Shown one piece after another: positions 50,354 to 59,915 of a stretch of 64,000 bases of DNA. The translations under genes and the position numbers were made by a program. Where the stretch lies: positions 13,982 to 77,981 of the forward strand of contig DATKZY010000258.1 in the NCBI GenBank assembly GCA_035527715.1. The letters are read 5' to 3'. The notes under the pieces are model-generated. The model did not search any database and had not been told where the DNA came from. It saw only the letters and a program-made list of their open reading frames with translations. Source of the stretch: DSUN01 sp035527715 (GTDB lineage Bacteria; Planctomycetota; PUPC01; DSUN01). Numbering within the stretch: position 1 is the stretch's first letter; every line of letters begins with the position of its first letter.

Positions 50354-52120
50354 ATGGCTCGCATCGCCGCCGTCGCCTCCGTGCTGATTGCCGTGTCGGC
50401 GCGCGCCGCCACGCTCGGCGTGGGGACGGTGCGGTGGGGCTTCGACGGCAAGGTGGTCCCGGGCCGCATCAACGTCGTGTCGGTCGAGGTCGTCAACCCG
50501 TCGCCCGCGCCCTTCGACGGCCTGCTGCGGCTCTACAAGGACCGGGGGCTGGGCGACAGGGCGGGCGCCCCACTCGTCGAGCCCTGCTTTCTGTCGCCGG
50601 GGGCCACGAGGTGGGTGCAGTTCTACCCCTACGTGCGGAACGAGTACGACCGCTGGTTCCTGGACTCGGAGCCTGGGGCCGGGGAGCGCTGCGAGCTGGG
50701 CAAGCCGAAGCTCGGCCCGCCCGCGCGTGTGCTGCTTCACGACCCGGAGGACCCGCTCGGCACGGGCCGGGACATCCGCTTCCCCCTCTTCGCGGACCCG
50801 CTGTTCCCCCCGACCGTGGCGGCCACGGATGGCCTCGACAGCGTGCTGCTCGACCACGTGCCGCGCTGGGAGCCGGTGAAGAGCCAGGCGTTCCTCGACT
50901 GGGTGCGCCGCGGCGGCGAACTGCACCTCCTCCACGACCGCAGCGGCCGTTACCCCGTGTTCGGCGACGAGTTGGCCGTGCTGAACGCCTCGCAGGAGCG
51001 GCAGCACGTGGGGGCGGGGCTCGTGCTGCGCCACGCGCTGAGCCGCCGCGAGGTGTCGAACGAGGCCCTGGCCGCGAAGGGCTGCCCCCCCCGTCGCCTG
51101 ATCACGGCGTCGGACTATTCGGGAATGAACGACCTGGAGGACCCGCTCCTCCGCGCGCTGAGCAGCCTCACACGCCCGAGGCACGCCTGGGGGCTGATCT
51201 ACTTCACCGCGATCGCCTACATGGTGGTCCTGGGGCCGCTGAACTTCGTGTTCGGCCGCAAGCGGCGCAACTACCGCCTCACCCTCCTGTTCTTCCTCCT
51301 CAGTGTCGCCGCGGCCGCGGCGGCCATGTACGGCCTGGGTCGGCGCGGTCACGGCGAGGCCACCGCCATCCACTCGCTGGCCTGCGCCCGGCAGATTGAC
51401 GCCGACACGTACGACGTGACGCAGTGGGTGAGCGCCTTTGTCACGCGCGGCGCGACCTACGACATCACCCACGACGCCCCGCACAACCTCTACTCGTGCT
51501 GCGAGGACCACGAGGCCATCCGCGGCGCCATCGCCAATGGCAAGGACGGCGTGTTCCGCGTGGACATCCCGCTCTACTCGCACCGCGGGTTCCTGCACCG
51601 GGCCAAGCTCAAGGGCCATCACGTCAAGCTGAGCGTCGTGCGCTGGCGCGGCAGCGACCGCCTCGAGGAGCTGGCGCTCGCCCCGGAGCCGGGCTTCCCC
51701 GACGACGTGCGCGAGATGTGGGCCGTGCACGGCGACTCGCAGTACCGCCTGACGCGGCAGGACGGAGAGCTTCGCGTGGTGCCCCATTCCGCGAGCGCGA
51801 TCTCCCAGTCCTCTCCCGACGACATCCTGCCCGTGTGGCAGCGGAACTGGCGGCACGGGTGGAATGCCGAGGACACGGAGACGCCGCCCGAGGAGTTCCT
51901 CGGGCGCTTCTGGCGCGTCCTCATGGCCCGCGAGATGGGCGGCACAGGGAGCTTCCATCAAGAAATCAGCCGCCGGCCGCCCGACAAGGATCACGTGCGG
52001 GTGTTCCTCTTCGCCCGTGCGCCGCAGGGCTTCGAGATCAAGAGCGATCGCTTTGGGAAGCGGCTGGGATTCGTGCTCTACTGCATTGACCTCTTCAGGC
52101 CGGAGGACCGGAATGGCTGA
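50354..52120 (+). CDS. Exported membrane protein of the ABC-2 cluster (auxiliary, unknown function)
   Basis: A 588-residue protein. A signal peptide (MARIAAVASVLIAVSARA) precedes an immunoglobulin-like start (TVRWGFDGKVVPGRINVVSV). A middle part resembles the amidotransferase-like DUF4350 class (AFLDWVRRGGELHLLHDRSG). Two helices follow (LIYFTAIAYMVVLGPLNFVF; LTLLFFLLSVAAAAAAMYGL), then a C-terminal beta-rich part. The layout matches the 43508-45715 protein. Genes of this type accompany ABC-2 transporters in GldG-like systems, so it is probably a periplasmic partner. It overlaps the next gene by eight bases. Confidence 0.8.
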   Translation: MARIAAVASVLIAVSARAATLGVGTVRWGFDGKVVPGRINVVSVEVVNPSPAPFDGLLRLYKDRGLGDRAGAPLVEPCFLSPGATRWVQFYPYVRNEYDRWFLDSEPGAGERCELGKPKLGPPARVLLHDPEDPLGTGRDIRFPLFADPLFPPTVAATDGLDSVLLDHVPRWEPVKSQAFLDWVRRGGELHLLHDRSGRYPVFGDELAVLNASQERQHVGAGLVLRHALSRREVSNEALAAKGCPPRRLITASDYSGMNDLEDPLLRALSSLTRPRHAWGLIYFTAIAYMVVLGPLNFVFGRKRRNYRLTLLFFLLSVAAAAAAMYGLGRRGHGEATAIHSLACARQIDADTYDVTQWVSAFVTRGATYDITHDAPHNLYSCCEDHEAIRGAIANGKDGVFRVDIPLYSHRGFLHRAKLKGHHVKLSVVRWRGSDRLEELALAPEPGFPDDVREMWAVHGDSQYRLTRQDGELRVVPHSASAISQSSPDDILPVWQRNWRHGWNAEDTETPPEEFLGRFWRVLMAREMGGTGSFHQEISRRPPDKDHVRVFLFARAPQGFEIKSDRFGKRLGFVLYCIDLFRPEDRNG

Positions 52121-53111
52121 GCCGAAGGCCGTGGCAGCAGCGGCGGCACCGGGCGCGGCGGCGCCGGCGCCGCCCGCGCTCGACGTGCGCCACCTCTCCT
52201 ACGCCTACAAGAACCGCCGCGCCCTCAACGCCGCCACCTTCAGCGTGGCCGCGAGGGCCATCCACGGCTTCGTCGGCCCCAACGGCGCGGGCAAGACCAC
52301 CACCCTCAAGATCCTCGCCACGCTGCTCAAGCCCCTCGAGGGCGCCGTGCGCGTCCTCGGCTTCGACATCGTGCGCGACTACAAGGCCGTGCGCCGCCGA
52401 ATCGGCTTCATGCCCGAGACCATGAGCCTGTACCGCCAGATGACCGTGTTCGAGTGCCTCGACTTCTTCGCCGCGGCCTACGGCATGGCCCTCGCCGAGC
52501 GGGAGCAGACGATTCGCGACGTGCTGGCCCTCACCGACATGACGAGCCGCCAGGACGACCTGGTCCGCAGCCTCTCGAAGGGCATGCAGCAGCGGGTGAG
52601 CCTGGCCCGCTGCCTCGTGCACGACCCCGAGCTGCTGCTGCTCGACGAGCCGGCCGCCGGCCTCGACCCGCGCGCCCGCATCGAGCTCATGGAGGTCCTC
52701 CGCGAGCTGCGCCGCATGGGCAAGACCATCTTCATCAGCTCCCACATCCTCGCCGAGCTGGGCACCCTGTGCGACAGCGTGACCATCATTGACCGCGGCC
52801 GCATCAAGTACAGCGGCGCGATCGATGCCCTGCTGTCGGGGGAGGGCGACACCGTGACGTATCGCCTCGCCCTCGCCGCCGAGAGCCCGGCCGCCGCCGA
52901 AGCCCTCCAGAAGGCCGAGGGCGTCGTGGGCATCGCCAAGCTGGACGACGCGCCGGTCTATCAGGTCACCTTCCGCCGCGACCGGCTGAGCACGAACCAG
53001 GTGCTCGCCATCGCGCTTCAGGCCAACGCGCAGGTGGTGGCCTTCACAAAAGGCGTCCGCGAGCTGAGCGAGGCGTTCATGGACCTCACGGAGCCAGGGG
53101 TGCCGACGTGA
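52113..53111 (+). CDS. ABC-2 exporter ATP-binding protein 2
   Basis: A 332-residue ATPase starting with an Ala/Pro-rich tail. Walker A FVGPNGAGKTTTLKILATLL, Q-loop region GFMPETMSLYRQMTVFECLD, signature LSKGMQQRVSLARCLVHDPE, Walker B LLLLDEPAAGLDPRAR, switch ISSHILAELGTL. It is close to ATPase 1 at 45866 along its whole length, so the transporter is a duplicated set. It overlaps the permease gene that follows by four bases (ATGA). Confidence 0.93.
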   Translation: MAEPKAVAAAAAPGAAAPAPPALDVRHLSYAYKNRRALNAATFSVAARAIHGFVGPNGAGKTTTLKILATLLKPLEGAVRVLGFDIVRDYKAVRRRIGFMPETMSLYRQMTVFECLDFFAAAYGMALAEREQTIRDVLALTDMTSRQDDLVRSLSKGMQQRVSLARCLVHDPELLLLDEPAAGLDPRARIELMEVLRELRRMGKTIFISSHILAELGTLCDSVTIIDRGRIKYSGAIDALLSGEGDTVTYRLALAAESPAAAEALQKAEGVVGIAKLDDAPVYQVTFRRDRLSTNQVLAIALQANAQVVAFTKGVRELSEAFMDLTEPGVPT

Positions 53112-54646
53112 GCCTGCCCATCCTCGCCCTCTTCGAGCGCTCGCTGCGGGTGGAGTCGCGTGCGATGGGCACGTACGTGAAGCGCCTGGGCCTCGCGGCG
53201 TTCATCTTCTTCTGCCTCATCAGCGCGCACCTCACCAGCGAGCTTTACGGCGCGGCGGGCCTGCGGTTCTTCAGCTCGGTGGTCTACGCGACCTTCATCT
53301 TCCTGTCGCTGGCCGGCGTCGGCTACTTCGCCTCCGCGGTCGCCGAGGAGAAGGAGGAGGCGACGCTGGGCCTCCTGAAGATGAGCAACCTCAACGCCCT
53401 GGCGATCCTGCTGGGGAAGTCCACCAGCCGCCTGCTCGGCGTCGTCACGCTCCTCCTCGCGCAGGTGCCCTTCACCCTCCTGGCGATCACGCTGGGCGGC
53501 GTGTCGCTCGGGCAGGTCGTCGCCGCCTACGCCACGCTGCTGGCGTATCTGCTTCTGCTGTGCAACGTCGCGCTGTTCGCGTCGGTGGCCTGCCAGCAGG
53601 TGCGGAGTGCGACGGTGGTCACGGGCTTGCTGGTCGGGGGGTTCCTGCTGGCTGCCCCGCTGTGCCACGCCCTGGCGTGGGAGTTCCCGCCCGGCAGTGG
53701 AGCGCACCGCGCGGTGGCGGCTGTGGCCGAGGGGCTGACGCGCGCGAACCCCGTGGCGCGGATCGGCGAGATCATGGCGACGGGCTTCGACGAGGGGCCT
53801 TTCGGCGTCCAGGTGGTGTCGAATGCGCTCGCCGCCCTGGCCTTCTTCGGCCTGGCGTGGCTGACCTTCGAGTTCTTCACGCGGGAGGAGAAGGACGTGT
53901 CGCCGGTGCGGACGGCGTTCGTGCGGCGGTGGTCGCCGCTGCGGTGGTTCGGGGTGAGCCGCCCGTGGGGCCTGGCGCTGGCCTGGAAGGACTTCCATTT
54001 CCTGGCCGGCGGGCGGATGATGGTCGTCGGCCGGTTCGTCGGCACGATCGCGCTGGTCGGCGTGTTCGCCTGGATCGCTGGGCTGAACCGCCACCGGGAG
54101 GTCCGGGCGGAGGAGATCGGCGGGATGCTCATGTTCTGCTCGCTCGGCCTGGCGGCGCTGGACCTGGCGGGCTACGTCTCGCGGATGTTTCGCACGGAGG
54201 TGCAGTGGCACACGTTGCCCGAGCTGATGCTGCTGCCGGTCTCCACGCGGCAGCTTGCCTGGTCGAAGTTCGTGGGGGTGCTCCCTGCCCTGGTGCCCTA
54301 CGCGGTGACGTTCTTCCTCGGCGCGCTGCTGTGTCCCGAGGGGTTCGGGGAGGGCGTCGAGGCCATTCTCGGCACGGTGTACGGCTGGCACGGCATCTGC
54401 CAGTACATCGCCTTCGTGTGCTTCGCGGGCTACCTGTCGGTGGTGTGGCGGCGGGCGGGCGCGCCCGCGGCGCTCGGCATCTGGCTCGTGGGCAACTGGG
54501 TGCTGTTCTTCTTCCTGTCGTTCACGTTCCGCTCCGCGGGGTCGGTCGAGGGGATGTTCGTCCTGCTCTCGATCCTCTTCTTCGTCTTTGCCGTCGTGTG
54601 CTACCGGGCCACGATGGCCCGCGTGGAGCGTCTGGCCGGCGAGTGA
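53108..54646 (+). CDS. ABC-2 type permease 3
   Basis: A 512-residue polytopic membrane protein. Motif VAEEKEEATLGLLKMSNLNA corresponds to the ABC-2 EEKE box. Repeated helices follow (LLAYLLLLCNVALFASVACQ, ALAALAFFGLAWLTFEFF) and a second module starts at WGLALAWKDFHFLAGGRMMV. It differs more from permeases 1 and 2 than they do from each other. It pairs with ATPase 2 by overlap. Seven bases separate its stop from the aminotransferase gene. Confidence 0.86.
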   Translation: MSLPILALFERSLRVESRAMGTYVKRLGLAAFIFFCLISAHLTSELYGAAGLRFFSSVVYATFIFLSLAGVGYFASAVAEEKEEATLGLLKMSNLNALAILLGKSTSRLLGVVTLLLAQVPFTLLAITLGGVSLGQVVAAYATLLAYLLLLCNVALFASVACQQVRSATVVTGLLVGGFLLAAPLCHALAWEFPPGSGAHRAVAAVAEGLTRANPVARIGEIMATGFDEGPFGVQVVSNALAALAFFGLAWLTFEFFTREEKDVSPVRTAFVRRWSPLRWFGVSRPWGLALAWKDFHFLAGGRMMVVGRFVGTIALVGVFAWIAGLNRHREVRAEEIGGMLMFCSLGLAALDLAGYVSRMFRTEVQWHTLPELMLLPVSTRQLAWSKFVGVLPALVPYAVTFFLGALLCPEGFGEGVEAILGTVYGWHGICQYIAFVCFAGYLSVVWRRAGAPAALGIWLVGNWVLFFFLSFTFRSAGSVEGMFVLLSILFFVFAVVCYRATMARVERLAGE

Positions 54647-54653
54647 GGGTGCC

Positions 54654-56045
54654 ATGAGCGAACTGGGGCTTGGCGATGTGATGGGGGCGGGCTGGCGCGA
54701 GCTGGGCCCCGCGCTCGACGCGGCGAAGCGGTTCCTCGACGCGACGCCCGCCGAGCGGCTCTTCGGCGGCGTGGGCCGCATCGTCCCCTCGGTGCCGGAT
54801 GTGCATGCCCCGGACAAGCGCTGGTTCCAGAGGTCCTTCGGCCGCGCCTCGGCGCCCTTGGGCGAGGACCTGCTCGTGGGCAAGGGGCTCTTCTACGTGG
54901 CCGAGAACCGCCGGCTCTACCTCGACTGCACGGCGGGCCACTACCAGATGACCTGGGGCTACGCCCACCCGGAGCTTCAGGCCCTGGCCATCGAGGCCAT
55001 GCAGCGCGGCATCGTGTGGGACAACCACAGCAACATCCCCCAGGCGCCCGTGAAGCAGTTGGCCGCCCGCCTCGTCGGGATCGCGAACGCCGGCCTGGCG
55101 GCGCCCGTCCTCGACACCGTGCTGCTCGGCGTGTGCACGGGCACGGTGGCCTGCGCCGCGGCGATCAAGATCTCGCTCCTCCACTACGCGACCGAGAAGA
55201 AGGGGAGGGGGGCGCCCGTCTTCGTCGTCCTCGACGGCAATTACCACGGCAGCGACCTCTTCGCCCAGCGGCTGCGCGGCATGTGGCCCGACTACTTCGC
55301 CAACGTCGAGGTGGCCGCCGTCCAGCCCAACTCCCCCGACGAGTTGGAGCAGGCGTTCGCCCAGCACGGCGAGCGGGTCGCCGCCTTCTGGGCAGAGCCG
55401 GTGATGATGAACCGCGAGGCCATCGTCGTGCAGCCCGAGCTCCTCCATCTCGCCCGCCGCCTGTGCGACCGCGTGGGGGCGCTCATGGCGATTGACGAGA
55501 TACAGACGGGCTTCTGGTTCCCCGAGGTGATGATGTTCCGGCGCCTGGGCATCGTGCCCGACTTCGTGGTGCTGGGCAAGGGGATGACGGCCGGCTTCCA
55601 TCCGCTCTCCGCGCTGGTCTACAAGGGCAAGCTCGATTGCCTCGCCCAGTACGACGCGATCAGCACGAACGGCAACGCCGCGCTCGCCGCCACGGTGGGC
55701 CTCGGCTGCATCGCCCTCATCGAGCGCGAGGCCGCGAGCATCGGCAGCGTGGGCGAGCGCTACCACGGGCAGATGGCTGCCCTTTGCGAGGAGTTCCCCG
55801 ATCTGCTCGCCGAGGTGCGCGGGGCGGGCCACATGACCGCCCTCAAGTTCCGCGCGCGCGACGACGCCCTGGGCTTCCACCGCGCCGCGGTCGAGCGGGG
55901 CCTCTGGGTGCGGGCGCACGCCTACCACGAGGGCCACAGCACCGTTCTCACCAAGTTCGCCCTCCTCCTCGACGATGCGGTGGCCGACTACGCCGTCAAC
56001 GCCTTCCACCAGCTCCTCAGGGACCGTCCGTGGAGGAACGGATGA
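54654..56045 (+). CDS. Class III aminotransferase (PLP-dependent)
   Basis: A 463-residue aminotransferase of the acetylornithine/GABA/glutamate-semialdehyde fold. Motifs are LDCTAGHYQMTWGYAHPELQ, VCTGTVACAAAIKISLLHYA, VLDGNYHGSDLFAQRL, VAAFWAEPVMMN, the cofactor aspartate in ALMAIDEIQTGFWFP, the PLP lysine in VVLGKGMTAGFHPLSALV, and STNGNAALAATVGLG. The substrate is unknown; association with a sugar kinase and isomerase suggests an amino sugar or amino acid derived from one. It is the first gene of a coupled catabolic set and overlaps the kinase gene by four bases. Confidence 0.9.
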   Translation: MSELGLGDVMGAGWRELGPALDAAKRFLDATPAERLFGGVGRIVPSVPDVHAPDKRWFQRSFGRASAPLGEDLLVGKGLFYVAENRRLYLDCTAGHYQMTWGYAHPELQALAIEAMQRGIVWDNHSNIPQAPVKQLAARLVGIANAGLAAPVLDTVLLGVCTGTVACAAAIKISLLHYATEKKGRGAPVFVVLDGNYHGSDLFAQRLRGMWPDYFANVEVAAVQPNSPDELEQAFAQHGERVAAFWAEPVMMNREAIVVQPELLHLARRLCDRVGALMAIDEIQTGFWFPEVMMFRRLGIVPDFVVLGKGMTAGFHPLSALVYKGKLDCLAQYDAISTNGNAALAATVGLGCIALIEREAASIGSVGERYHGQMAALCEEFPDLLAEVRGAGHMTALKFRARDDALGFHRAAVERGLWVRAHAYHEGHSTVLTKFALLLDDAVADYAVNAFHQLLRDRPWRNG

Positions 56046-57478
56046 GCCGCCTCGCCATGGGCATTGACCTCGGGACGACGGCGGCCAAAGCCGTCGTCCT
56101 CGACGGGGCGGGCGCCGTCGTTGCCTCCGGCGCCGCGCCCACCCGCCTGCTCACCGGTCCCGGCGGACTCGTCGAGCAGGAGGTCGCGGAGGTCTGGGCG
56201 GGCGCCGTGCGCGCCGCGCGGCAAGCTGTGGGCGGCGTGTCCACGCGCCGCGACATCCGCGCCCTCGCCCTCTCCTCCCAGGGCGGCACGCTGATCCTGC
56301 TGGACGGAAACGGAACACCCATCGGCAACGCCATTTCGTGGATGGACACGCGTCCCGCGGCCCTGGGCACGGCGCTCCTCGGCGGCCGCGACGACGCCTT
56401 TTTCTACGACAAGACCGGGTGGAGCCTTCGGCTCGGCTGCCTTCCCCTCGCCCAACTCATCCGCCTCAGGATTGTGGGCGGGGCGTCTCTGCCCCGCGTG
56501 CGCTTTGTGGACTCCTACGTCGTCGAGCGCCTGACGGGCGAGGCGGCGACGAATCCCTCGGATGCGGCGATTGCGACGCTCTACAACGTGCGGGAGCGCC
56601 GCTGGGACCCCGGGCTGCTGGAGCTTGCGGGCGTGGCGGCGGAGGCGCTTCCACGCGTCGTGCCGTCGGGCACACCGCTCGGCCCGATTCGGCGCGAGGC
56701 TGCCGAGGAGCTTGGCCTTTCGCCCGACGCGATCGTCGTCGCCGGCGGCCACGACCAGTATTGCGCCGCCTTCGGGGCCGGCTGCCGCGCCGCGGGCGAC
56801 GCCGTCGTGTCGTGCGGCACGGCCTGGGTGCTTCTGACGATGACCACCGAGGCGCGCTTCGACCAGAAGGCTCGACTCGCCCCCGCCGAGGCCGTGACCC
56901 CGGGCCTCTGGGGACTGCTCGGCTCCTGCTCCAGCGTGGGCGCCGCGGTGGACTGGTTTCGCCGCGCCGCCTCAGCAGGCCCCGAGCTATCCTTCGAGGC
57001 GTTGGAGGCGGCCGCGGCGGCGGTCAAGCCGTCGTCCGACGCCCCGCTCTTCCTCCCGCCTGGCTCAGGGGGCGGCGGCGCCTTCGTGGGCCTCGCCCTG
57101 CACCACACCTTCGGCCATCTCGCCCGCGCCGTGCTCGAAGGCCCGGCGCTGAGCGTGCGAGCGCTCCTCGACCGCATGCGGGCCGCCGGCTGCGCGCCCG
57201 CGACGCTCAGGGCGGTTGGCGGCGCGACCCGCTCGAGGCCCTGGATGCAGATTCTCTCGGACGCCGTGGGCCTCCCGCTGGAGGTCGCGGGGACCCAGGA
57301 CGTCGCGGCCTACGGCGCCGCCCGGCTCGCGGGCGAGGCCACGGGCATCATCCCGCACGACGCCCCCCGGCCAGCGCCCGCAGCCCACGTCGAGCCAGAC
57401 CCAGGCGTCCGCGAGGCCTACGACACGCTCTACGAGCGGTTTCGACGACGACGACGAGGACGACGACGAGAACGATAG
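56042..57478 (+). CDS. FGGY-family carbohydrate kinase (xylulokinase-like)
   Basis: A 478-residue two-domain sugar kinase. The ATP-binding site MGIDLGTTAAKAVVLD, LALSSQGGTLILLD, AISWMDTRP and FVDSYVVERLTGEAATNPSD precede the catalytic aspartate in VVAGGHDQYCAAFGAG. SCGTAWVLLTMT and AVGGATRSRPWMQILSDAVG complete the family pattern. The last residues (RFRRRRRGRRRER) are encoded by a run of GAC/GAG triplets read in another phase, so the C-terminus is repeat-derived. Probably phosphorylates the ketose made by the isomerase encoded at 58518. Confidence 0.92.
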   Translation: MSRLAMGIDLGTTAAKAVVLDGAGAVVASGAAPTRLLTGPGGLVEQEVAEVWAGAVRAARQAVGGVSTRRDIRALALSSQGGTLILLDGNGTPIGNAISWMDTRPAALGTALLGGRDDAFFYDKTGWSLRLGCLPLAQLIRLRIVGGASLPRVRFVDSYVVERLTGEAATNPSDAAIATLYNVRERRWDPGLLELAGVAAEALPRVVPSGTPLGPIRREAAEELGLSPDAIVVAGGHDQYCAAFGAGCRAAGDAVVSCGTAWVLLTMTTEARFDQKARLAPAEAVTPGLWGLLGSCSSVGAAVDWFRRAASAGPELSFEALEAAAAAVKPSSDAPLFLPPGSGGGGAFVGLALHHTFGHLARAVLEGPALSVRALLDRMRAAGCAPATLRAVGGATRSRPWMQILSDAVGLPLEVAGTQDVAAYGAARLAGEATGIIPHDAPRPAPAAHVEPDPGVREAYDTLYERFRRRRRGRRRER

Positions 57479-57488
57479 GGACCCAAGA

Positions 57489-58508
57489 ATGACCGAGAAG
57501 GAGCATTTCCGGCAGATTGACGAGCCCGTCTACCGCAATGAGCTTGCGCCCTATCTGCCGGAGCGAATCCTCGACGCCCACGTCCACCTCGTCCGTCGCT
57601 GCGACTACCTGCCGGGGATTGACCCCCGCAAGCTCAAGACCACGGCGCCCGAGCCGGTCGCCACGAGCTTCACGCCCCGCCGCCTGGCCGAGACGATGCG
57701 ACGGCTCTTCCCGCGGCAGCGGTGGGAGGCATTCGTCTTCCACGCGCCCTACACGGTGGTGGACATCGAGCGGGCGAACCGCTGGATCGCGTCGCTGGGC
57801 CGCAAGCACCGCCACCTGCACCCGCTGATGATCGTGCGGCCCGACATGCGGGCGAAGGAGCTGGATGCGATGGTGGCCGACGGCGGCTTCGTGGGCCTCA
57901 AGCCCTACCTCAGCTTCGCCCGGCCGCATCGCGGGGAAACCCGCATCGGCGACTTCCTCACGCGCGACCACCTGGAGGTCGCCGTCGCTCGCGGCCTCGC
58001 CGTCATCCTCCACATCCCCAGGAAGCAGCGTGCCGCCGACCCCGTGAACATCCGCGACGTGGCCCGCCTCTGCGAGCGCTATCCCACGCTCAAGCTCGTG
58101 ATCGCCCATTGCGGCCGCTCCTACGGCCCCTACTACATCGAGCAGGCCATCGGCACGTGGAGGGACTTCCCGAACCTGTCGTTCGACGTCTCCGCCGTGG
58201 ACGACGCCGAGACCATCGAGGTCGTGCTGGCGAATGTGGGCCACAGGCGGCTCCTCTACGGCTCCGACCTGCCCGTCACGCTCCTGCGGGGGCGGCACCT
58301 GTGCGTGAACCGCCACTGCTTCTTCCTCACGGAGAAGCCGTGCCCCAACTCCGTGTCGCCGCCGAAGGGCGCCGGGTTCCCGATGACGTTCATGGTCTAC
58401 GAAACCGTGCGAGCGGTCCTCCGCGCGTGCCGCAAGCGCGGCCTGCCGCGCGAGGCTCTCGACGATGTCTTCTACTGCAACGCCGCCCGGCTGATTGGCC
58501 TGGAGTGA
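57489..58508 (+). CDS. Amidohydrolase family 2 (TIM-barrel metal hydrolase)
   Basis: A 339-residue amidohydrolase. The metal site starts with RILDAHVHLVRRCDYLPGID (HxH), continues with VGLKPYLSF, VAVARGLAVILHIPRK and LKLVIAHCGRSYGPYY (histidine), and ends with RRLLYGSDLPVTLLRG (aspartate). No signal peptide, so it acts in the cytoplasm. The family covers uronate isomerase-like, lactone and decarboxylase activities; in a sugar operon a lactonase or similar hydrolase is reasonable but not shown. Confidence 0.88.
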   Translation: MTEKEHFRQIDEPVYRNELAPYLPERILDAHVHLVRRCDYLPGIDPRKLKTTAPEPVATSFTPRRLAETMRRLFPRQRWEAFVFHAPYTVVDIERANRWIASLGRKHRHLHPLMIVRPDMRAKELDAMVADGGFVGLKPYLSFARPHRGETRIGDFLTRDHLEVAVARGLAVILHIPRKQRAADPVNIRDVARLCERYPTLKLVIAHCGRSYGPYYIEQAIGTWRDFPNLSFDVSAVDDAETIEVVLANVGHRRLLYGSDLPVTLLRGRHLCVNRHCFFLTEKPCPNSVSPPKGAGFPMTFMVYETVRAVLRACRKRGLPREALDDVFYCNAARLIGLE

Positions 58509-58517
58509 GAAGCCCAC

Positions 58518-59915
58518 ATGGCGAAAAGACCCCCACGAGTCGGCCTTCTCCCGCTCTACCTCGCCCTCTATGACAAGGTGGTGCCGCATTTCCGCGTGGG
58601 CCGCGAGGCATTCGCCCGCGACCTCGCCGACCGCCTCCGCGCCCGCGGCCTCGATGTCGAGCTGGCCGCGGTCTGTTGCGTCGAGAAACAGGTTGCTGAA
58701 GCGCTCCAACAGCTCGAGGCGAAGCACGTGGACCTCCTGGCCACGCTCCACCTGGCCTACTCCCCATCACTGGAGTCGGCGGGGCAGCTCGATGGCTGTC
58801 GGCTTCCGCTCGTGTTGCTCGACACGACGGAGGCCGCGCGGTTCGACGAGTCGGCCACCCGCGACGACATGTTCGCCAACCACGGCATCCACGGCGTGCA
58901 GGACCTGGCCAGCGTGCTGCGGAGCTACGGGCAGGACTACCTGGTGATCGCGGGCCACGCCGAGGACGAGGCTTTCCTCAACGATGTCGTGCTCGCCGCC
59001 CGCGCGGCGCAGGCCGCCCGTTCCTTCCGAACGTGCACGACGGCGCTCATTGGCAAGCCGTTCAAGGGGATGGGCGACTTCGCCGTGGACACGAAGAAGT
59101 TCGAGGCGATGTTCGGCCCGCGGGTTCGGGAGGTGGCCCTCGCCGTGCTTGCCGAGCAGGTCGCCAGCGTGTCCGACGCCCTTCTCGATGCCGAAGCCGC
59201 GGAGGACGCGAAGCGCTTCGACCTCTCCGCCCTGCCGCCCGACGTGCTCCGCGAGTCGAACCGCGTCGGCCTGGCGCTGCGCGCCGTCCTCGACTCCGTG
59301 GGAGCCAATGCGTTCAGCATGAACTTCCAGGACTTCAGCCGCCGACGCGGCACGCCCACGGTGCCCTTTCTGGAAGCGTCCAAGGCGATGGCGCGCGGCA
59401 TCGGCTACGCGGGCGAGGGCGACGTGCTGACCGCCTCCTTCCTGGCCGCCCTCATGGCCGGCTTCGGCGACGCGACGTTCACCGAGATGTTCTGCCCCGA
59501 CTGGCAGGGCAACTCCATCTTCATGAGCCACATGGGCGAGTGCAACGTCGCCCTGGCCGCCGAGACGCCGCGCGTGGTCGAGAAGGACTATGCCTTCGGC
59601 AACGTGAGCAATCCCGCGGTCGCCGTCATGCGCGTGCGGCCTGGCGAGGCCACGCTGGCGAACATCGCGCACGGCGTGTTCGAGGGCCTCTCGGTGCTCG
59701 CCGCTCGCGTCGAGGTGCTCGACCGGGGCTTGAGCCCGAACTTCCCCGACGTGCCGCACTTCTGGATTCGCCCGCGCGAGGGCAACATCCGCGACTTCCT
59801 GCGGCTCTACAGCGAGGCCGGCGGCACCCATCACCTGGCGCTTCTGCCCGGCGACCACATCGAGGGCATCCGCCGCATGGCAGCCATGCTCAACCTGGAG
59901 TTCACGAGCCCATGA
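58518..59915 (+). CDS. L-fucose/L-arabinose isomerase-like protein
   Basis: A 465-residue protein with the layered fold of fucose/arabinose isomerases: RVGLLPLYLALYDKVVPHFR at the start, VDLLATLHLAYSPSLES, LVLLDTTEAARFD, TTALIGKPFKGMGDFAVDTK, FSMNFQDFSRRRGTP, GYAGEGDVLTASFLAALMAG and TFTEMFCPDWQGNSIFMSHM with the metal-binding Glu/Asp/His residues. It should convert an aldose to a ketose. Which sugar is open. It is coupled to the next gene by ATGA. Confidence 0.86.
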   Translation: MAKRPPRVGLLPLYLALYDKVVPHFRVGREAFARDLADRLRARGLDVELAAVCCVEKQVAEALQQLEAKHVDLLATLHLAYSPSLESAGQLDGCRLPLVLLDTTEAARFDESATRDDMFANHGIHGVQDLASVLRSYGQDYLVIAGHAEDEAFLNDVVLAARAAQAARSFRTCTTALIGKPFKGMGDFAVDTKKFEAMFGPRVREVALAVLAEQVASVSDALLDAEAAEDAKRFDLSALPPDVLRESNRVGLALRAVLDSVGANAFSMNFQDFSRRRGTPTVPFLEASKAMARGIGYAGEGDVLTASFLAALMAGFGDATFTEMFCPDWQGNSIFMSHMGECNVALAAETPRVVEKDYAFGNVSNPAVAVMRVRPGEATLANIAHGVFEGLSVLAARVEVLDRGLSPNFPDVPHFWIRPREGNIRDFLRLYSEAGGTHHLALLPGDHIEGIRRMAAMLNLEFTSP

